A DNA stretch of 22,295 nucleotides from JAJDNW01 sp039714495 (GCA_039714495.1 JBDLJD010000069.1:1-22295), one strand, 5' to 3'. Shown: positions 13,500-22,117, counted from the first letter of the stretch. Translations and numbers: made by a program. The notes: generated by a model not told the origin, from the letters alone.

Positions 13500-14666
13500 A
13501 TGACTGAAGATAGAAACAGGACCAACATCAAGGTCATCTTCGGGCTGACCCTGGTGCATTTCATCGGAGATTTCTATTCCTCCTTTTCCACACCGTTGAT
13601 TCCCGGTTTCGTGGAAAAATTTTCCCTTTCCATGGCCCAGGTAGGGGTATTCACCGGTATCATTCAGATTCTGGCTTTTATCGTGCAGCCCTCGGTGGGG
13701 TATTTTGCAGACCGCTACCAGACCCGTTTTTTCACCCTGGGTGGTCTGGCCATGACCATCGTATTGATCCCTCTGGCCGGGGCATCCCCCAATTTTTATC
13801 TGCTGGTTCTCCTGTTTGCGCTTGGTTCCATGGGATCTTCCATGTTTCACCCGGCGGTTACCGGCATGGTGCCTTTGTACGGCGGCCGCAACACGGGTTT
13901 TTCCATGTCCATTTTCAACACCGGCGGCACGCTGGCGTTCGGGATCGGCCCGGTCTTCATTACCTGGTTCGCGGTCAAGTTTGGATTGACCGCCATGCCC
14001 TGGACCATGCTGATCGGTATTCTCCCTTGGATGTACCTGTATAGCGTTTTGCCGGTTCCGGTGAGCGAGGGCATGCGGTATTCGGGGTTTATCGGATCCC
14101 TCAAGGAAACCCTGGGGGCTGTTTGGAAACCGCTCACTCTCATATGGATGGTCATGGTGATGCGGGCAGCCATTGCCCAGTCATACATGACGTTCATGAC
14201 CGTGTTGTTGGCCGACAGGGGATATTCCTTGATTTCCATCGGCGCCATTACCTCTATCTTCATCGTTGCCGGGACATTCAGCGGGCTGCTGGCCGGTTTT
14301 CTGTCAGACAGGATTGATTTCAAGAAAATTTTCTATGTGGCCCACGTCATGATGGCGCCCGCATTACTGGTATTCCTGCATGTCCAGGGCGTGTGGGTTT
14401 ACGCGGCAGCCGCCCTCGGCGGTTTTTTTGCCCTTGCCACGCTTCCCATCGGCGTAGTAATGGCTCAGGAACTGGCGCCCAAAGGACGCTCCATGGTGGC
14501 GAGCCTGATGATGGGATTTGCCTATGGACTGGGCGGCGCTTTTTCGCCCCTGGTTGGGAAATTTGCCGATATGACATCCATCGAGGCGACCCTGTTTGTG
14601 CTCGCATTCATGCCGTTGATTACTGTGGCGGTGATCTGGTTTTTTCCCCGGGTCAGAAGAGCGTAA
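13500..14666 (+). CDS. MFS transporter, fosmidomycin-resistance (Fsr)-like
   Basis: A 388-residue major facilitator protein with about 12 hydrophobic segments. HFIGDFYSSFSTPLIP near the N-terminus, GYFADRYQTR (the loop 2-3 motif) and GSMGSSMFHPAVTGMVPLYGG resemble the Fsr drug-efflux group. The ATG at 13500 begins MTEDRNRTN; GGAGG lies 15 nt before it, rather far, and an in-frame GTG at 13467 is the alternative. It follows menA after 62 bp and may belong to the same operon. Its substrate is unknown; efflux of a toxic aromatic or quinone-like compound is only a guess. Confidence 0.85.
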   Translation: MTEDRNRTNIKVIFGLTLVHFIGDFYSSFSTPLIPGFVEKFSLSMAQVGVFTGIIQILAFIVQPSVGYFADRYQTRFFTLGGLAMTIVLIPLAGASPNFYLLVLLFALGSMGSSMFHPAVTGMVPLYGGRNTGFSMSIFNTGGTLAFGIGPVFITWFAVKFGLTAMPWTMLIGILPWMYLYSVLPVPVSEGMRYSGFIGSLKETLGAVWKPLTLIWMVMVMRAAIAQSYMTFMTVLLADRGYSLISIGAITSIFIVAGTFSGLLAGFLSDRIDFKKIFYVAHVMMAPALLVFLHVQGVWVYAAAALGGFFALATLPIGVVMAQELAPKGRSMVASLMMGFAYGLGGAFSPLVGKFADMTSIEATLFVLAFMPLITVAVIWFFPRVRRA

Positions 14667-14670
14667 ACCA

Positions 14671-14789
14671 GTAAGTAGTAGGGAGTAGGGAGAAATCCCA
14701 GAGGGCGGAACCAGAGGGCCCCAGAAGACAGAGGACGAAAGACAGAGGGCGGAGGCCGGTGTGACAGAAAACAGAAGGCAGAAGACAGC
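14671..14789. repeat. Purine-rich degenerate heptamer tract
   Basis: Seven-base phasing is visible in three blocks: GTAAGTA, GTAGGGA, GTAGGGA (14671-14691); GACAGAG, GACGAAA, GACAGAG, GGCGGAG (14727-14754); and TGACAGA, AAACAGA, AGGCAGA, AGACAGC (14762-14789). The words differ from those at 944, 5561 and 18052, but unit length is the same. The tract begins 4 nt after the MFS stop codon. Confidence 0.55.
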
Positions 14790-14815
14790 GTTCCGGAGAT
14801 CGGATGACCGAATTT

Positions 14816-14878
14816 GCCACTAAGACTCAAAGACACAAAGGGTTTGATTTTATCTTAGAGACTTTGTGGCTTCGTGGC
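14816..14878. repeat. Imperfect inverted repeat of CAAAG/CTTTG words
   Basis: The 17-nt left arm at 14816-14832 (GCCACTAAGACTCAAAG) pairs with CTTTGTGGCTTCGTGGC at 14862-14878 at 14 of 17 positions, with a 29-nt loop. Similar CTTTGTG words stand at about 1097-1113. It may act as a weak terminator region for the menA-MFS operon, though no T-run follows. Confidence 0.5.
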
Positions 14879-14966
14879 CACTTAATTATTATAACATGTT
14901 AAGTCTTAATTGATAGTAAAGTAATAAGCTAAGGCCAAAGGTAACTTAGGGAGCTAAAAATAAAAT

Positions 14967-17900
14967 ATGTCCTCCATGGTTCAACACGCACCTGATTTCA
15001 GTCTTACGGATGCGGAAAAAATAGCTGCCGATCTGTTTGGTGTTACTGGTCATTGTAAAAAACTGCCCAGTGAACGCGACCAGAACTTCAGACTGCAAAC
15101 AGCCGGGGAAGGGAACTTCGTTCTGAAGATTGCCAATGCGGCGGAGTCCTTTGAGGTGCTGGATTTTCAGAATCAGGTTATGGACAGGTTGGTTCAGGAC
15201 AACCGCATGCTGATCGATGGCGCTGACAGTTCTCCTGAGGTTCGCAGAACGCTCGGCAATAAAACCATTACCACAGTTGAGGGACGGGACGGGCAGACGC
15301 ACTTCGTGCGCCTGCTGACATATCTGCCTGGAAAACCGTTCGCCTTGGTAAAGCCGCATGACGCCGCTCTCCTCACCAGCCTGGGCCGGTTTTTCGGCCG
15401 CGTGGACAACACCCTTGGGGGGTTTGACCATGCTTCTGCGCACAGGGAGTTTCACTGGGATTTGCAGCATGCGTCCCGTGTTGTGGGCGAGTTGATACAC
15501 CACATTGCTACTCCTGAAAAACAAGATCTGGTGTCCGGGTATCTGAATCATTTCCAAACCCAAACAGAGCCGTTGCTGGATGGTCTACGCCAGAGTGTCA
15601 TACACAATGACGGCAATGACTACAATATTCTGGCGGTTCCCAAAGGAGAGTGGGGGAACCAGGTGGGTGGGGTCATCGATTTTGGCGACATGGTTTATTC
15701 GCACACCATCAATGAACTGGCCATCGTCTGCGCTTATGCCATGCTGGATAAAAATGACCCCCTGGCCGCAGCAAAGCATATCGTAAAGGGGTATCATGAG
15801 GTAAATCCATTAACGGAAAATGAACTGACCGTGCTTTATAACCTTTCGGTTATGCGCCTCTGCATGAGCGTCTGCCACTGCGCCCACCAGTCCAGCCTGG
15901 AACCGGACAATGCATACCTGCGCATATCAGAAAAGCCGGCCTGGGATCTGCTTAAAAGGCTCGCATGCATTTCACCCCGCATGGCCGAATACCTGTTCAG
16001 GGATGCCTGCGGACTCACGCCCGTGGCCCACAGCATCCGGGTGGTGCAATGGCTGGAAAAGGAAAAAAGCAGTTTTGCGCCCATTGTAAAAACAGATCTT
16101 GGAAATGTAGACCCCTTGGTTTTCGATTTCAGTGTGGGCAGTACGTTTATGGGATTGCGGCAGGATAGTTCGGACCCTGCAAGTCTTTCGGCCAGAATAG
16201 CCGCGGAGATGACGTCTAAGGCAGCCAGGGTGGGTATCGGGCGTTACGATGAAGCCCGTGCCATATACAGTACGCCCGCCTTTGAGGAATTGACGGACAT
16301 GATGCCCGAACGGCGCACCATCCACCTGGGCGTTGACCTGAATATGCCCGCGGGATCGCCGGTTGCTGCTTTTTTTGACGGAAAAGTTCACAGCTTTCAG
16401 AACAATGCCGTTCATCTTGACTACGGTCCCACGATCATCCTGGAACACCTGGCCGGCGAGGTTCCTTTTTACACCTTATACGGGCACCTGAGCCTTGACT
16501 CCCTGGAAGGACTCGAGCCCGGCAAAACCATCCGCAAGGGCCAGGATTTTGCACGTATAGGCGACACGGGTATCAATGGCGGATGGCCGCCCCATCTTCA
16601 TTTTCAGATTGTCATTGATCTGTTGGGCGAGTCCGGCAACTTTCCCGGAGTGGCCCTTCCGAGCCAGCGGGAAGTGTGGAAAAGCCTTTGCCCGGACCCG
16701 AATGTGGTTCTGGGTATTCCAGAAAACTGCTTTGATTCCGCGGAGAGGACCAAGCAGGAAATCCTCACGTTCAGAAAAAAACATATCGGGCGCAACCTGT
16801 CCATTTCCTACGATAACCCTTTGAAAATCGTTAAAGGAGAAGGTCAGTACCTGTTCAGTGAAGACGGCCAGGTTTATGTGGACGGGGTCAACAATGTCAG
16901 CCATGTCGGGCACTGCCACCCCGAGGTGGTGGCTGCTGGTCAGCATCAGATGGCGGTACTTAACACCAACACGCGATACCTGCACGACAACATCATCGAA
17001 TACGCCCAACGGCTGTTGGATACATTTCCGGATCCCTTGAGCGTGTGTTTCTTCGTGTGTACCGGCAGCGAAGCCAACGAGTTGGCCTTCCGCCTGGCCC
17101 GAACCTATACCAGCCGGCGGGACATTATTTCGCTGGACGGTTCCTACCACGGCAATACCAATCTACTGATCGATGTGAGCCCCTATAAACACGACGGCCC
17201 AGGCGGGAAAGGGGTACCGGTCGGTGTTGAGACAGTGGTAATGCCCGACGGTTATCGCGGCCCTCACAAGGGAAACAGTTACGAGACAGCGGTGGTCTAT
17301 GCCGACTATGTAAAGAAAGCTTCAGAAAAGCTGGCTGTCAAAGGCAGCGGCGTGGCAGCCTTCATCTGTGAGAGCATTCTGGGGTGCGGCGGGCAGGTGG
17401 TACTGCCTGAGAACTACATGCAGGCCGCTTTTGAACATGTCCGTACGGCCGGCGGGGTTTGCATTGCCGACGAGGTTCAGGTGGGATTCGGACGGCCTGG
17501 CGCCCATTTCTGGGCGTTTGAAACCCAGGGCTGTATTCCCGACATCGTCACCGTGGGTAAACCCATGGGCAACGGCCACCCCATGGCCGCCGTGATTACC
17601 ACCCCGGAAATTGCGGATACGTTTGCAAACGGAATGGAATATTTCAACACTTTCGGCGGAAATCCCGTGTCATGCGCCATCGGGAAGGCGGTGCTGGATG
17701 TGATTGAAAAGGAAGGTCTGCAGGAAAATTCCAAAAAAGTGGGGGATCAACTGCTGAACGGTTTCAACCGTCTTATGGAGCGATTTCCCCTGATCGGGTC
17801 GGTGCGCGGGTTAGGGCTTTTTCTGGGTGTGGAACTGGTAAAAAATAGGAGCACCCTGGACCCTGCACCCGGGCATGCCAGCTATATTGTCAATCGAATG

Positions 17901-18053
17901 CGGGACCACGGTTTCCTGATGAGTACGGATGGGCCGCTGCACAATGTGCTCAAGCTTAAACCACCCCTGGTATTCTCGGAGCAAAATGCCGACGATTTGT
18001 TGATCGCGCTGGAAAAGGTGCTTCAGGAAGATTGCCTGCTAGTGAAGAACTGA
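14967..18053 (+). CDS. Three-domain fusion: APH-like kinase, M23 peptidase, class III aminotransferase
   Basis: A 1028-residue protein with three domains. Residues about 1-340 form an aminoglycoside/homoserine kinase-like domain with catalytic HNDGNDYN (D215) and metal-binding VIDFGD (D238). Residues about 400-590 are an M23 (LytM) metallopeptidase with zinc motifs HLGVD (H453, D457) and HLHF (H543, H545). Residues about 610-1028 are a class III PLP aminotransferase or lyase with DEVQVGFGR (D835) and the PLP lysine K865 in VGKPMGNGHP. All catalytic motifs are intact. The same fusion is known in other proteobacteria, and its aminotransferase part is related to phospho-lyases for phosphoethanolamine-type substrates, which would fit kinase followed by lyase chemistry. 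That role, and what the peptidase domain does (no signal peptide is seen), remain inference. AGGGAG lies 13 nt upstream of the ATG. Confidence 0.88.
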   Translation: MSSMVQHAPDFSLTDAEKIAADLFGVTGHCKKLPSERDQNFRLQTAGEGNFVLKIANAAESFEVLDFQNQVMDRLVQDNRMLIDGADSSPEVRRTLGNKTITTVEGRDGQTHFVRLLTYLPGKPFALVKPHDAALLTSLGRFFGRVDNTLGGFDHASAHREFHWDLQHASRVVGELIHHIATPEKQDLVSGYLNHFQTQTEPLLDGLRQSVIHNDGNDYNILAVPKGEWGNQVGGVIDFGDMVYSHTINELAIVCAYAMLDKNDPLAAAKHIVKGYHEVNPLTENELTVLYNLSVMRLCMSVCHCAHQSSLEPDNAYLRISEKPAWDLLKRLACISPRMAEYLFRDACGLTPVAHSIRVVQWLEKEKSSFAPIVKTDLGNVDPLVFDFSVGSTFMGLRQDSSDPASLSARIAAEMTSKAARVGIGRYDEARAIYSTPAFEELTDMMPERRTIHLGVDLNMPAGSPVAAFFDGKVHSFQNNAVHLDYGPTIILEHLAGEVPFYTLYGHLSLDSLEGLEPGKTIRKGQDFARIGDTGINGGWPPHLHFQIVIDLLGESGNFPGVALPSQREVWKSLCPDPNVVLGIPENCFDSAERTKQEILTFRKKHIGRNLSISYDNPLKIVKGEGQYLFSEDGQVYVDGVNNVSHVGHCHPEVVAAGQHQMAVLNTNTRYLHDNIIEYAQRLLDTFPDPLSVCFFVCTGSEANELAFRLARTYTSRRDIISLDGSYHGNTNLLIDVSPYKHDGPGGKGVPVGVETVVMPDGYRGPHKGNSYETAVVYADYVKKASEKLAVKGSGVAAFICESILGCGGQVVLPENYMQAAFEHVRTAGGVCIADEVQVGFGRPGAHFWAFETQGCIPDIVTVGKPMGNGHPMAAVITTPEIADTFANGMEYFNTFGGNPVSCAIGKAVLDVIEKEGLQENSKKVGDQLLNGFNRLMERFPLIGSVRGLGLFLGVELVKNRSTLDPAPGHASYIVNRMRDHGFLMSTDGPLHNVLKLKPPLVFSEQNADDLLIALEKVLQEDCLLVKN

Positions 18054-18177
18054 TAGCAGATAGGTGGTAGCTGATAGCTCATAGGGGGGCTATGAGCTAT
18101 CAGCTACAACCTATGCGCTAAGACCTATCAGCTATATCCTATGACCTAAAACCTATAACCTATGAGCTATCAGCTAT
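18052..18177. repeat. Array of 18 in-phase heptamers filling a stop-to-start spacer
   Basis: From 18052 the + strand is 18 consecutive 7-nt words with no slip. Units 1-5 fit NRTAGSN (for example GATAGCA, GGTAGCT) and units 6-18 fit NNSCTAW (for example GAGCTAT, AACCTAT), the reverse-complement polarity. The first unit begins at the second base of the TGA stop of the fusion gene (18051-18053). The last unit, CAGCTAT (18171-18177), supplies AT of the Nudix ATG (18176-18178). The words match those in the cores of arrays A and B. Confidence 0.85.
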
Positions 18178-18721
18178 GGAAATAAAATACTGCCATGTAT
18201 GCGGCTCCAGTGTCACGCATGAAATCCCGGAAGACGATGATCGCCTGCGCCACGTTTGCCACTCCTGCGGCAACATCCAGTATCAGAACCCTAAATTGGT
18301 GGTGGGCTGCATACCGGAATGGGAGGGGCGCATCCTTTTCTGCCGGCGCGACATCGAACCCCAAAAGGGAATGTGGACCCTGCCGGCCGGCTTCATGGAG
18401 AATAACGAGACTGCAGCAGCAGGCGCCGTCCGTGAGACCTGGGAGGAAACCAGGGCCAAGGTACGCATCGTGGCGCCCTATAGGGTGTATGACCTGCCTT
18501 TTGTGAACCAGGTGTACTTCATGTTTCGCGCCCAAATGACCGAACCACATTTTCAGATAACCCAAGAGAGTTCAGAAGTAAGACTGATGCGGGAAAAAGA
18601 TGTTCCCTGGGATGACATCGCATTTCCGGTTATCCGGGAAACCTTGAAGAGCTATTTCGCAGACAGGAATGCCGGACATTTTGAATTTCTCAATCTGGAG
18701 CTCAAGGCCGAACCCATCTGA
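18176..18721 (+). CDS. Nudix hydrolase with N-terminal zinc ribbon
   Basis: A 181-residue protein. The zinc ribbon is C6-x2-C9 and C28-x2-C31, followed by YQNPKLVVG, a common junction in zinc-ribbon Nudix proteins. The Nudix box is G72-x5-E78-x7-R86-E87-x2-E90-E91, with R93 where many members have glycine. It should hydrolyse a nucleoside diphosphate-linked compound with Mg2+; ADP-ribose or NADH-type substrates are typical for zinc-ribbon members, but specificity is not visible. No Shine-Dalgarno precedes the ATG, because the whole upstream spacer is the heptamer array. An intrinsic terminator follows at 18748. Confidence 0.88.
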   Translation: MEIKYCHVCGSSVTHEIPEDDDRLRHVCHSCGNIQYQNPKLVVGCIPEWEGRILFCRRDIEPQKGMWTLPAGFMENNETAAAGAVRETWEETRAKVRIVAPYRVYDLPFVNQVYFMFRAQMTEPHFQITQESSEVRLMREKDVPWDDIAFPVIRETLKSYFADRNAGHFEFLNLELKAEPI

Positions 18722-18747
18722 AAAACATCACAAAAAATGAAATTTAG

Positions 18748-18787
18748 AAAGCACGAAAGAATAAACCCTTTCGTGCTTTTGTTTTTT
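18748..18787 (+). terminator. Intrinsic terminator after the Nudix gene
   Basis: AAAGCACGAAAG (18748-18759) and CTTTCGTGCTTT (18768-18779) are exact reverse complements with an 8-nt loop, followed by TGTTTTTT (18780-18787). It closes the Nudix transcript. The stem words CGAAA/TTTCG continue as two TTTCGTGA words at about 18785-18800. Confidence 0.8.
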
Positions 18788-18843
18788 CGTGATTTCGTGA
18801 TAATATTCAATATCTCTCATAAAAAAACTCAAAGGTGGTGCCA

Positions 18844-20532
18844 ATGAAGAAAGGTGTCCACAAGGTAAAAGAACTGCTCCATACGATCTACGGCAATGAA
18901 AAGGGCGGGGAGGCCTTTGACCGCATTATGCCTCTGATCGAGGCGTTTCGCCAGAGACCTAAAACAAACAGCAGCTATTTTTCAGAGAAAGACGTAATCC
19001 TGATCACCTACGGCGACACGCTCAACCGCCCTGGGGAGCCGCCTCTCAGGACACTGCACCGGTTCTTGACTTCCCGGCTGAAAAATGTGGTGTCTGGAAT
19101 CCATTTTCTCCCGTTTTTTCCGTTTTCTTCTGATGACGGGTTTGCGGTCATGGATTTTTTTAACATCGATCCTGAACTGGGCTGCTGGAAGGATGTGGAA
19201 GCCATTGGGCAGGACTTCCAGTTGATGCTCGATTACGTTGTGAACCATTTTTCGTCCAAGAGTGCGTGGTTTGACAATTACCTGGCAGGACGTGAAGGGT
19301 TTGATGCATTTGCCATGGAGGTGGATCCGGCCGAAAACCTCTCCAAGGTCACGCGGCCCAGATCTCTGCCATTGCTGTCGAAATATAGGAAAAAGAGTGG
19401 GGAGACGGTCAACCTCTGGACCACCTTCAGCGCGGATCAGATCGACTTTAATTTTCAAAGCCTGGATGTAATCGAAAAAATGGTTCAGGTCCTGCTCCAC
19501 TACGTCGACAAGGGGACGTCCATTTTGCGGCTGGATGCCATCGCTTATCTGTGGAAGGAGATCGGAACCCCCTGCATCCATTTGCCGCAAACCCATGCCA
19601 TGGTCAAACTTCTGCGCTGTATATTGGACCTGACCGCACCGGATACCATTATTCTCACCGAAACCAATGTTCCCCATGAAGAGAATATCAGCTATTTTGG
19701 GAATAACGGGGATGAGGCCCAGATGGTGTACAACTTCACCCTGCCGCCCCTTTTACTGCACGCTTTTACCACCCAGGATGCCTCTTTTTTGTCGGACTGG
19801 GCCAGGACCCTTCATTTGGAAGCCCCGGACACTACCTTTTTCAACTTTACGGCTTCCCACGACGGCATTGGCGTGCGCCCCCTGGAGGGGATCCTGGAAA
19901 CAAAGGAGATCGACCGACTGATCAGCCTTGTGGAAGTCCACAACGGACAGGTGTCGTACAAAACCGATCACGACGGCTCCAAGAGCCCCTATGAGCTGAA
20001 CATTACCTATGTGGATGCCATCCTGGCCAATGAAAAAGGAATGGCAGCGCAGAAATTCATGGCATCCCAGGCTATCCAGTATGTACTGCCGGGTGTGCCG
20101 GCTACCTATATCCACAGCCTGTTGGGATCGCGGAACTGGGTGGAGGGAGTGCGCCAGACCGGAAGGGCGCGGAGCATCAATCGTGAAAAACTCAACCTGC
20201 TGCAAGTTGAAACTGAGTTGAATGATGCTGCCTCTTTCAGGGCAAAGATCTTCCAGGCCTATGGCCGTCTCATGAAAATCCGTAGGAAGCAACCTGCTTT
20301 CCATCCCAAGGCTGGATTCGAAATCTTGGATGTTGGTTCAAAAGTGTTTGCCGTCACACGCTATTGTCATGAGCAGGAAATTGTGGTCCTCACCAACATC
20401 TCTCGTCAGAAGCAGAAGGTCGCGCTGGGTGGAATCAGTCAAGGCCCTTCACGCACGGACCTGATAACTGGCAAACCCGTAGTCGGGGATACCATTGAAC
20501 TGGAACCGTATCAGTATCAATGGCTGGTTTGA
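18844..20532 (+). CDS. ycjM: GH13_18 sugar phosphorylase (glucosylglycerate phosphorylase/sucrose phosphorylase-like)
   Basis: A 562-residue alpha-glucosyl phosphorylase. It should use phosphate to cleave a glucoside to alpha-glucose 1-phosphate. The retaining catalytic set is D231 (RLDAIAYLWKE), E273 (TETNVPHEENISYFG) and D340 (ASHDGIG). LITYGDTLNRPGEPPL, FFPFSSDDGFAVMD, MLDYVVNHFSSKS and GVPATYIHSLLGSRN match, as I recall it, E. coli YcjM, a glucosylglycerate phosphorylase, more than true sucrose phosphorylases. In an anaerobe, glucosylglycerate as compatible solute is plausible. I chose the ATG at 18844 because AAAGGTGGT lies just upstream; in-frame GTGs at 18835 and 18838 fall inside that site. 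The M81 gene follows after 34 bp. Confidence 0.85.
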   Translation: MKKGVHKVKELLHTIYGNEKGGEAFDRIMPLIEAFRQRPKTNSSYFSEKDVILITYGDTLNRPGEPPLRTLHRFLTSRLKNVVSGIHFLPFFPFSSDDGFAVMDFFNIDPELGCWKDVEAIGQDFQLMLDYVVNHFSSKSAWFDNYLAGREGFDAFAMEVDPAENLSKVTRPRSLPLLSKYRKKSGETVNLWTTFSADQIDFNFQSLDVIEKMVQVLLHYVDKGTSILRLDAIAYLWKEIGTPCIHLPQTHAMVKLLRCILDLTAPDTIILTETNVPHEENISYFGNNGDEAQMVYNFTLPPLLLHAFTTQDASFLSDWARTLHLEAPDTTFFNFTASHDGIGVRPLEGILETKEIDRLISLVEVHNGQVSYKTDHDGSKSPYELNITYVDAILANEKGMAAQKFMASQAIQYVLPGVPATYIHSLLGSRNWVEGVRQTGRARSINREKLNLLQVETELNDAASFRAKIFQAYGRLMKIRRKQPAFHPKAGFEILDVGSKVFAVTRYCHEQEIVVLTNISRQKQKVALGGISQGPSRTDLITGKPVVGDTIELEPYQYQWLV

Positions 20533-20566
20533 AAAGAATTGGCACAACAACGAGGTTGGAGGACCA

Positions 20567-22117
20567 ATGAAGAAGATCATGCTGATGTTAATCTTGCTAC
20601 CGGCACACTTCCTATTCACATTGGAGGCCGGAGCTGAGAATAGCATTTCGGGAACCAAAACCATCGCTATTGTCGAATTGGCACAGGAAACGAACAGTTT
20701 TTCACCCGTGCCGACTACCCGGGAGGATTTTGCAGCCCGCAGTCTGTATTACGGCGATGAAATCATTGTTGTCAGTAAAAAAGAAGACAAACAACTGGCT
20801 GGTTTTCTCGAAGCAGTAGAGGTGTTTGGAAAAGGGCGGGTTGAGGTGGTTCCCATCCTCAAAGCCTGGTCCATGTCCGGAGGGCCAGTTGAACGGGGCC
20901 TTTACGACGAATTCAAACAAACCATTGTCGATGGTCTGGCAAGCTGTAAGCAATTGGACGGCATTTACCTGTCCCTGCATGGGGCCATGGGGGTGGTCGG
21001 CATGCATGATCCCGAAGGGGACCTGCTGGCAGCCATCCGGAAGCGCGTCGGCCCTGAAATTCCAATAGGGGTGACTTTCGATCTTCACGCCAATGTCACC
21101 CGCCGCCGGGCCGAACTGGCTACATTTATCATTGGTTACAAAACCAATCCCCACCGGGATCATTTTGATGTGGGATACAGGGCCGGCGAGATTCTGACCC
21201 GCACCCTGCATGGTGAAATCAAGCCGGTCATGGCCTTTAGTAAGATGCGCTTGCTCAAGGGCGGTGGTATGACCATCGATTTTCTCTCCCCCATGCGCAA
21301 AATCTTCAAACGTATGAAAAAGATGGTCAAATCGTCGGACAAGGTTCTGGATGTATCCAACTTCATGGTCCACATCTGGCTGGACGACCCGGAACTGGGG
21401 TGGAGTACTGTGGCGATTACCGACAATGATCCGGCCCTGGCCCAATCACTGGCCGATGAGATAGCCGACATGAACTGGTCGGTGCGGGCGGAAATGCCGC
21501 CTGAAGGCAACACTGCCAAGGAGGCTGTTGCCATCGCAAAAAGTAAAACCTTCCTCCGAAAATTTGGAACCGTGGTATTCTGCGATGTCTCCGATGCCGT
21601 GGGTGCAGGGGCTCCGGGGGAAAACACCTGGATTCTCAAGTCACTTATGAAAGAGGGGCCGGAGTTGACCTCCTACCTGTTCATCCGCGACGCTGAAGCA
21701 GCCCGCAAGGCATTTTCACACGACCTGGGCGACGACCTGAAACTGGTTGTGGGGGGCAAGCTCGACACAGTGTACAATCGTCCGCTTGCCTTTTCAGGCC
21801 GTTTGATAAAAAAAACAGACGGCCCCCTGGGAAAGACGGCCATTCTGTTGCATCAGGGCATCCATCTGATTATCACCGAGCTGCCGTCATCGGCGTGGTC
21901 ACCGTCGGCATTTACCGACCTGGGGCTGAGCCTGTGGAAAGCGGATATCGTCGTGGTTAAAAACCTCTTCCCGTTCAGATACCGGTTTCTGCTCTACAAT
22001 AGAAAGACGGTGAACGTCATGACGTCGGGAACCACCGATATCGATGTCTTCTCATTGAAGTATGCATCCATCCCGCGTCCCATCTACCCCCTGGACAAGA
22101 TAGAGAACTGGCAATAA
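20567..22117 (+). CDS. M81-family (MlrC-like, DUF1485) metallohydrolase with signal peptide
   Basis: A 516-residue protein. The ATG at 20567 has GGAGG 5-6 nt upstream; the frame is open earlier but overlaps the preceding gene. Residues 1-23 form a Sec signal peptide (KK, then IMLMLILLPAHFLF, cleavage near AGA-E). The mature part carries the family opening ELAQETNSFSP (37-47), SLHGAM (136-141), TFDLHANVT (170-178) and NPHRDHFDVG (194-203); D172, H174 and H196 are likely metal ligands. MlrC acts in microcystin breakdown as a peptidase, while most relatives have no known substrate. Many M81 proteins are cytoplasmic, so export is noteworthy. It is probably co-transcribed with the phosphorylase gene. 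Confidence 0.85.
   Translation: MKKIMLMLILLPAHFLFTLEAGAENSISGTKTIAIVELAQETNSFSPVPTTREDFAARSLYYGDEIIVVSKKEDKQLAGFLEAVEVFGKGRVEVVPILKAWSMSGGPVERGLYDEFKQTIVDGLASCKQLDGIYLSLHGAMGVVGMHDPEGDLLAAIRKRVGPEIPIGVTFDLHANVTRRRAELATFIIGYKTNPHRDHFDVGYRAGEILTRTLHGEIKPVMAFSKMRLLKGGGMTIDFLSPMRKIFKRMKKMVKSSDKVLDVSNFMVHIWLDDPELGWSTVAITDNDPALAQSLADEIADMNWSVRAEMPPEGNTAKEAVAIAKSKTFLRKFGTVVFCDVSDAVGAGAPGENTWILKSLMKEGPELTSYLFIRDAEAARKAFSHDLGDDLKLVVGGKLDTVYNRPLAFSGRLIKKTDGPLGKTAILLHQGIHLIITELPSSAWSPSAFTDLGLSLWKADIVVVKNLFPFRYRFLLYNRKTVNVMTSGTTDIDVFSLKYASIPRPIYPLDKIENWQ

Noticed and set aside
18052..18177. CRISPR array
   Set aside because: Units are 7 nt with no spacers between conserved repeats; nothing here fits a 25-40 nt repeat with unique spacers.
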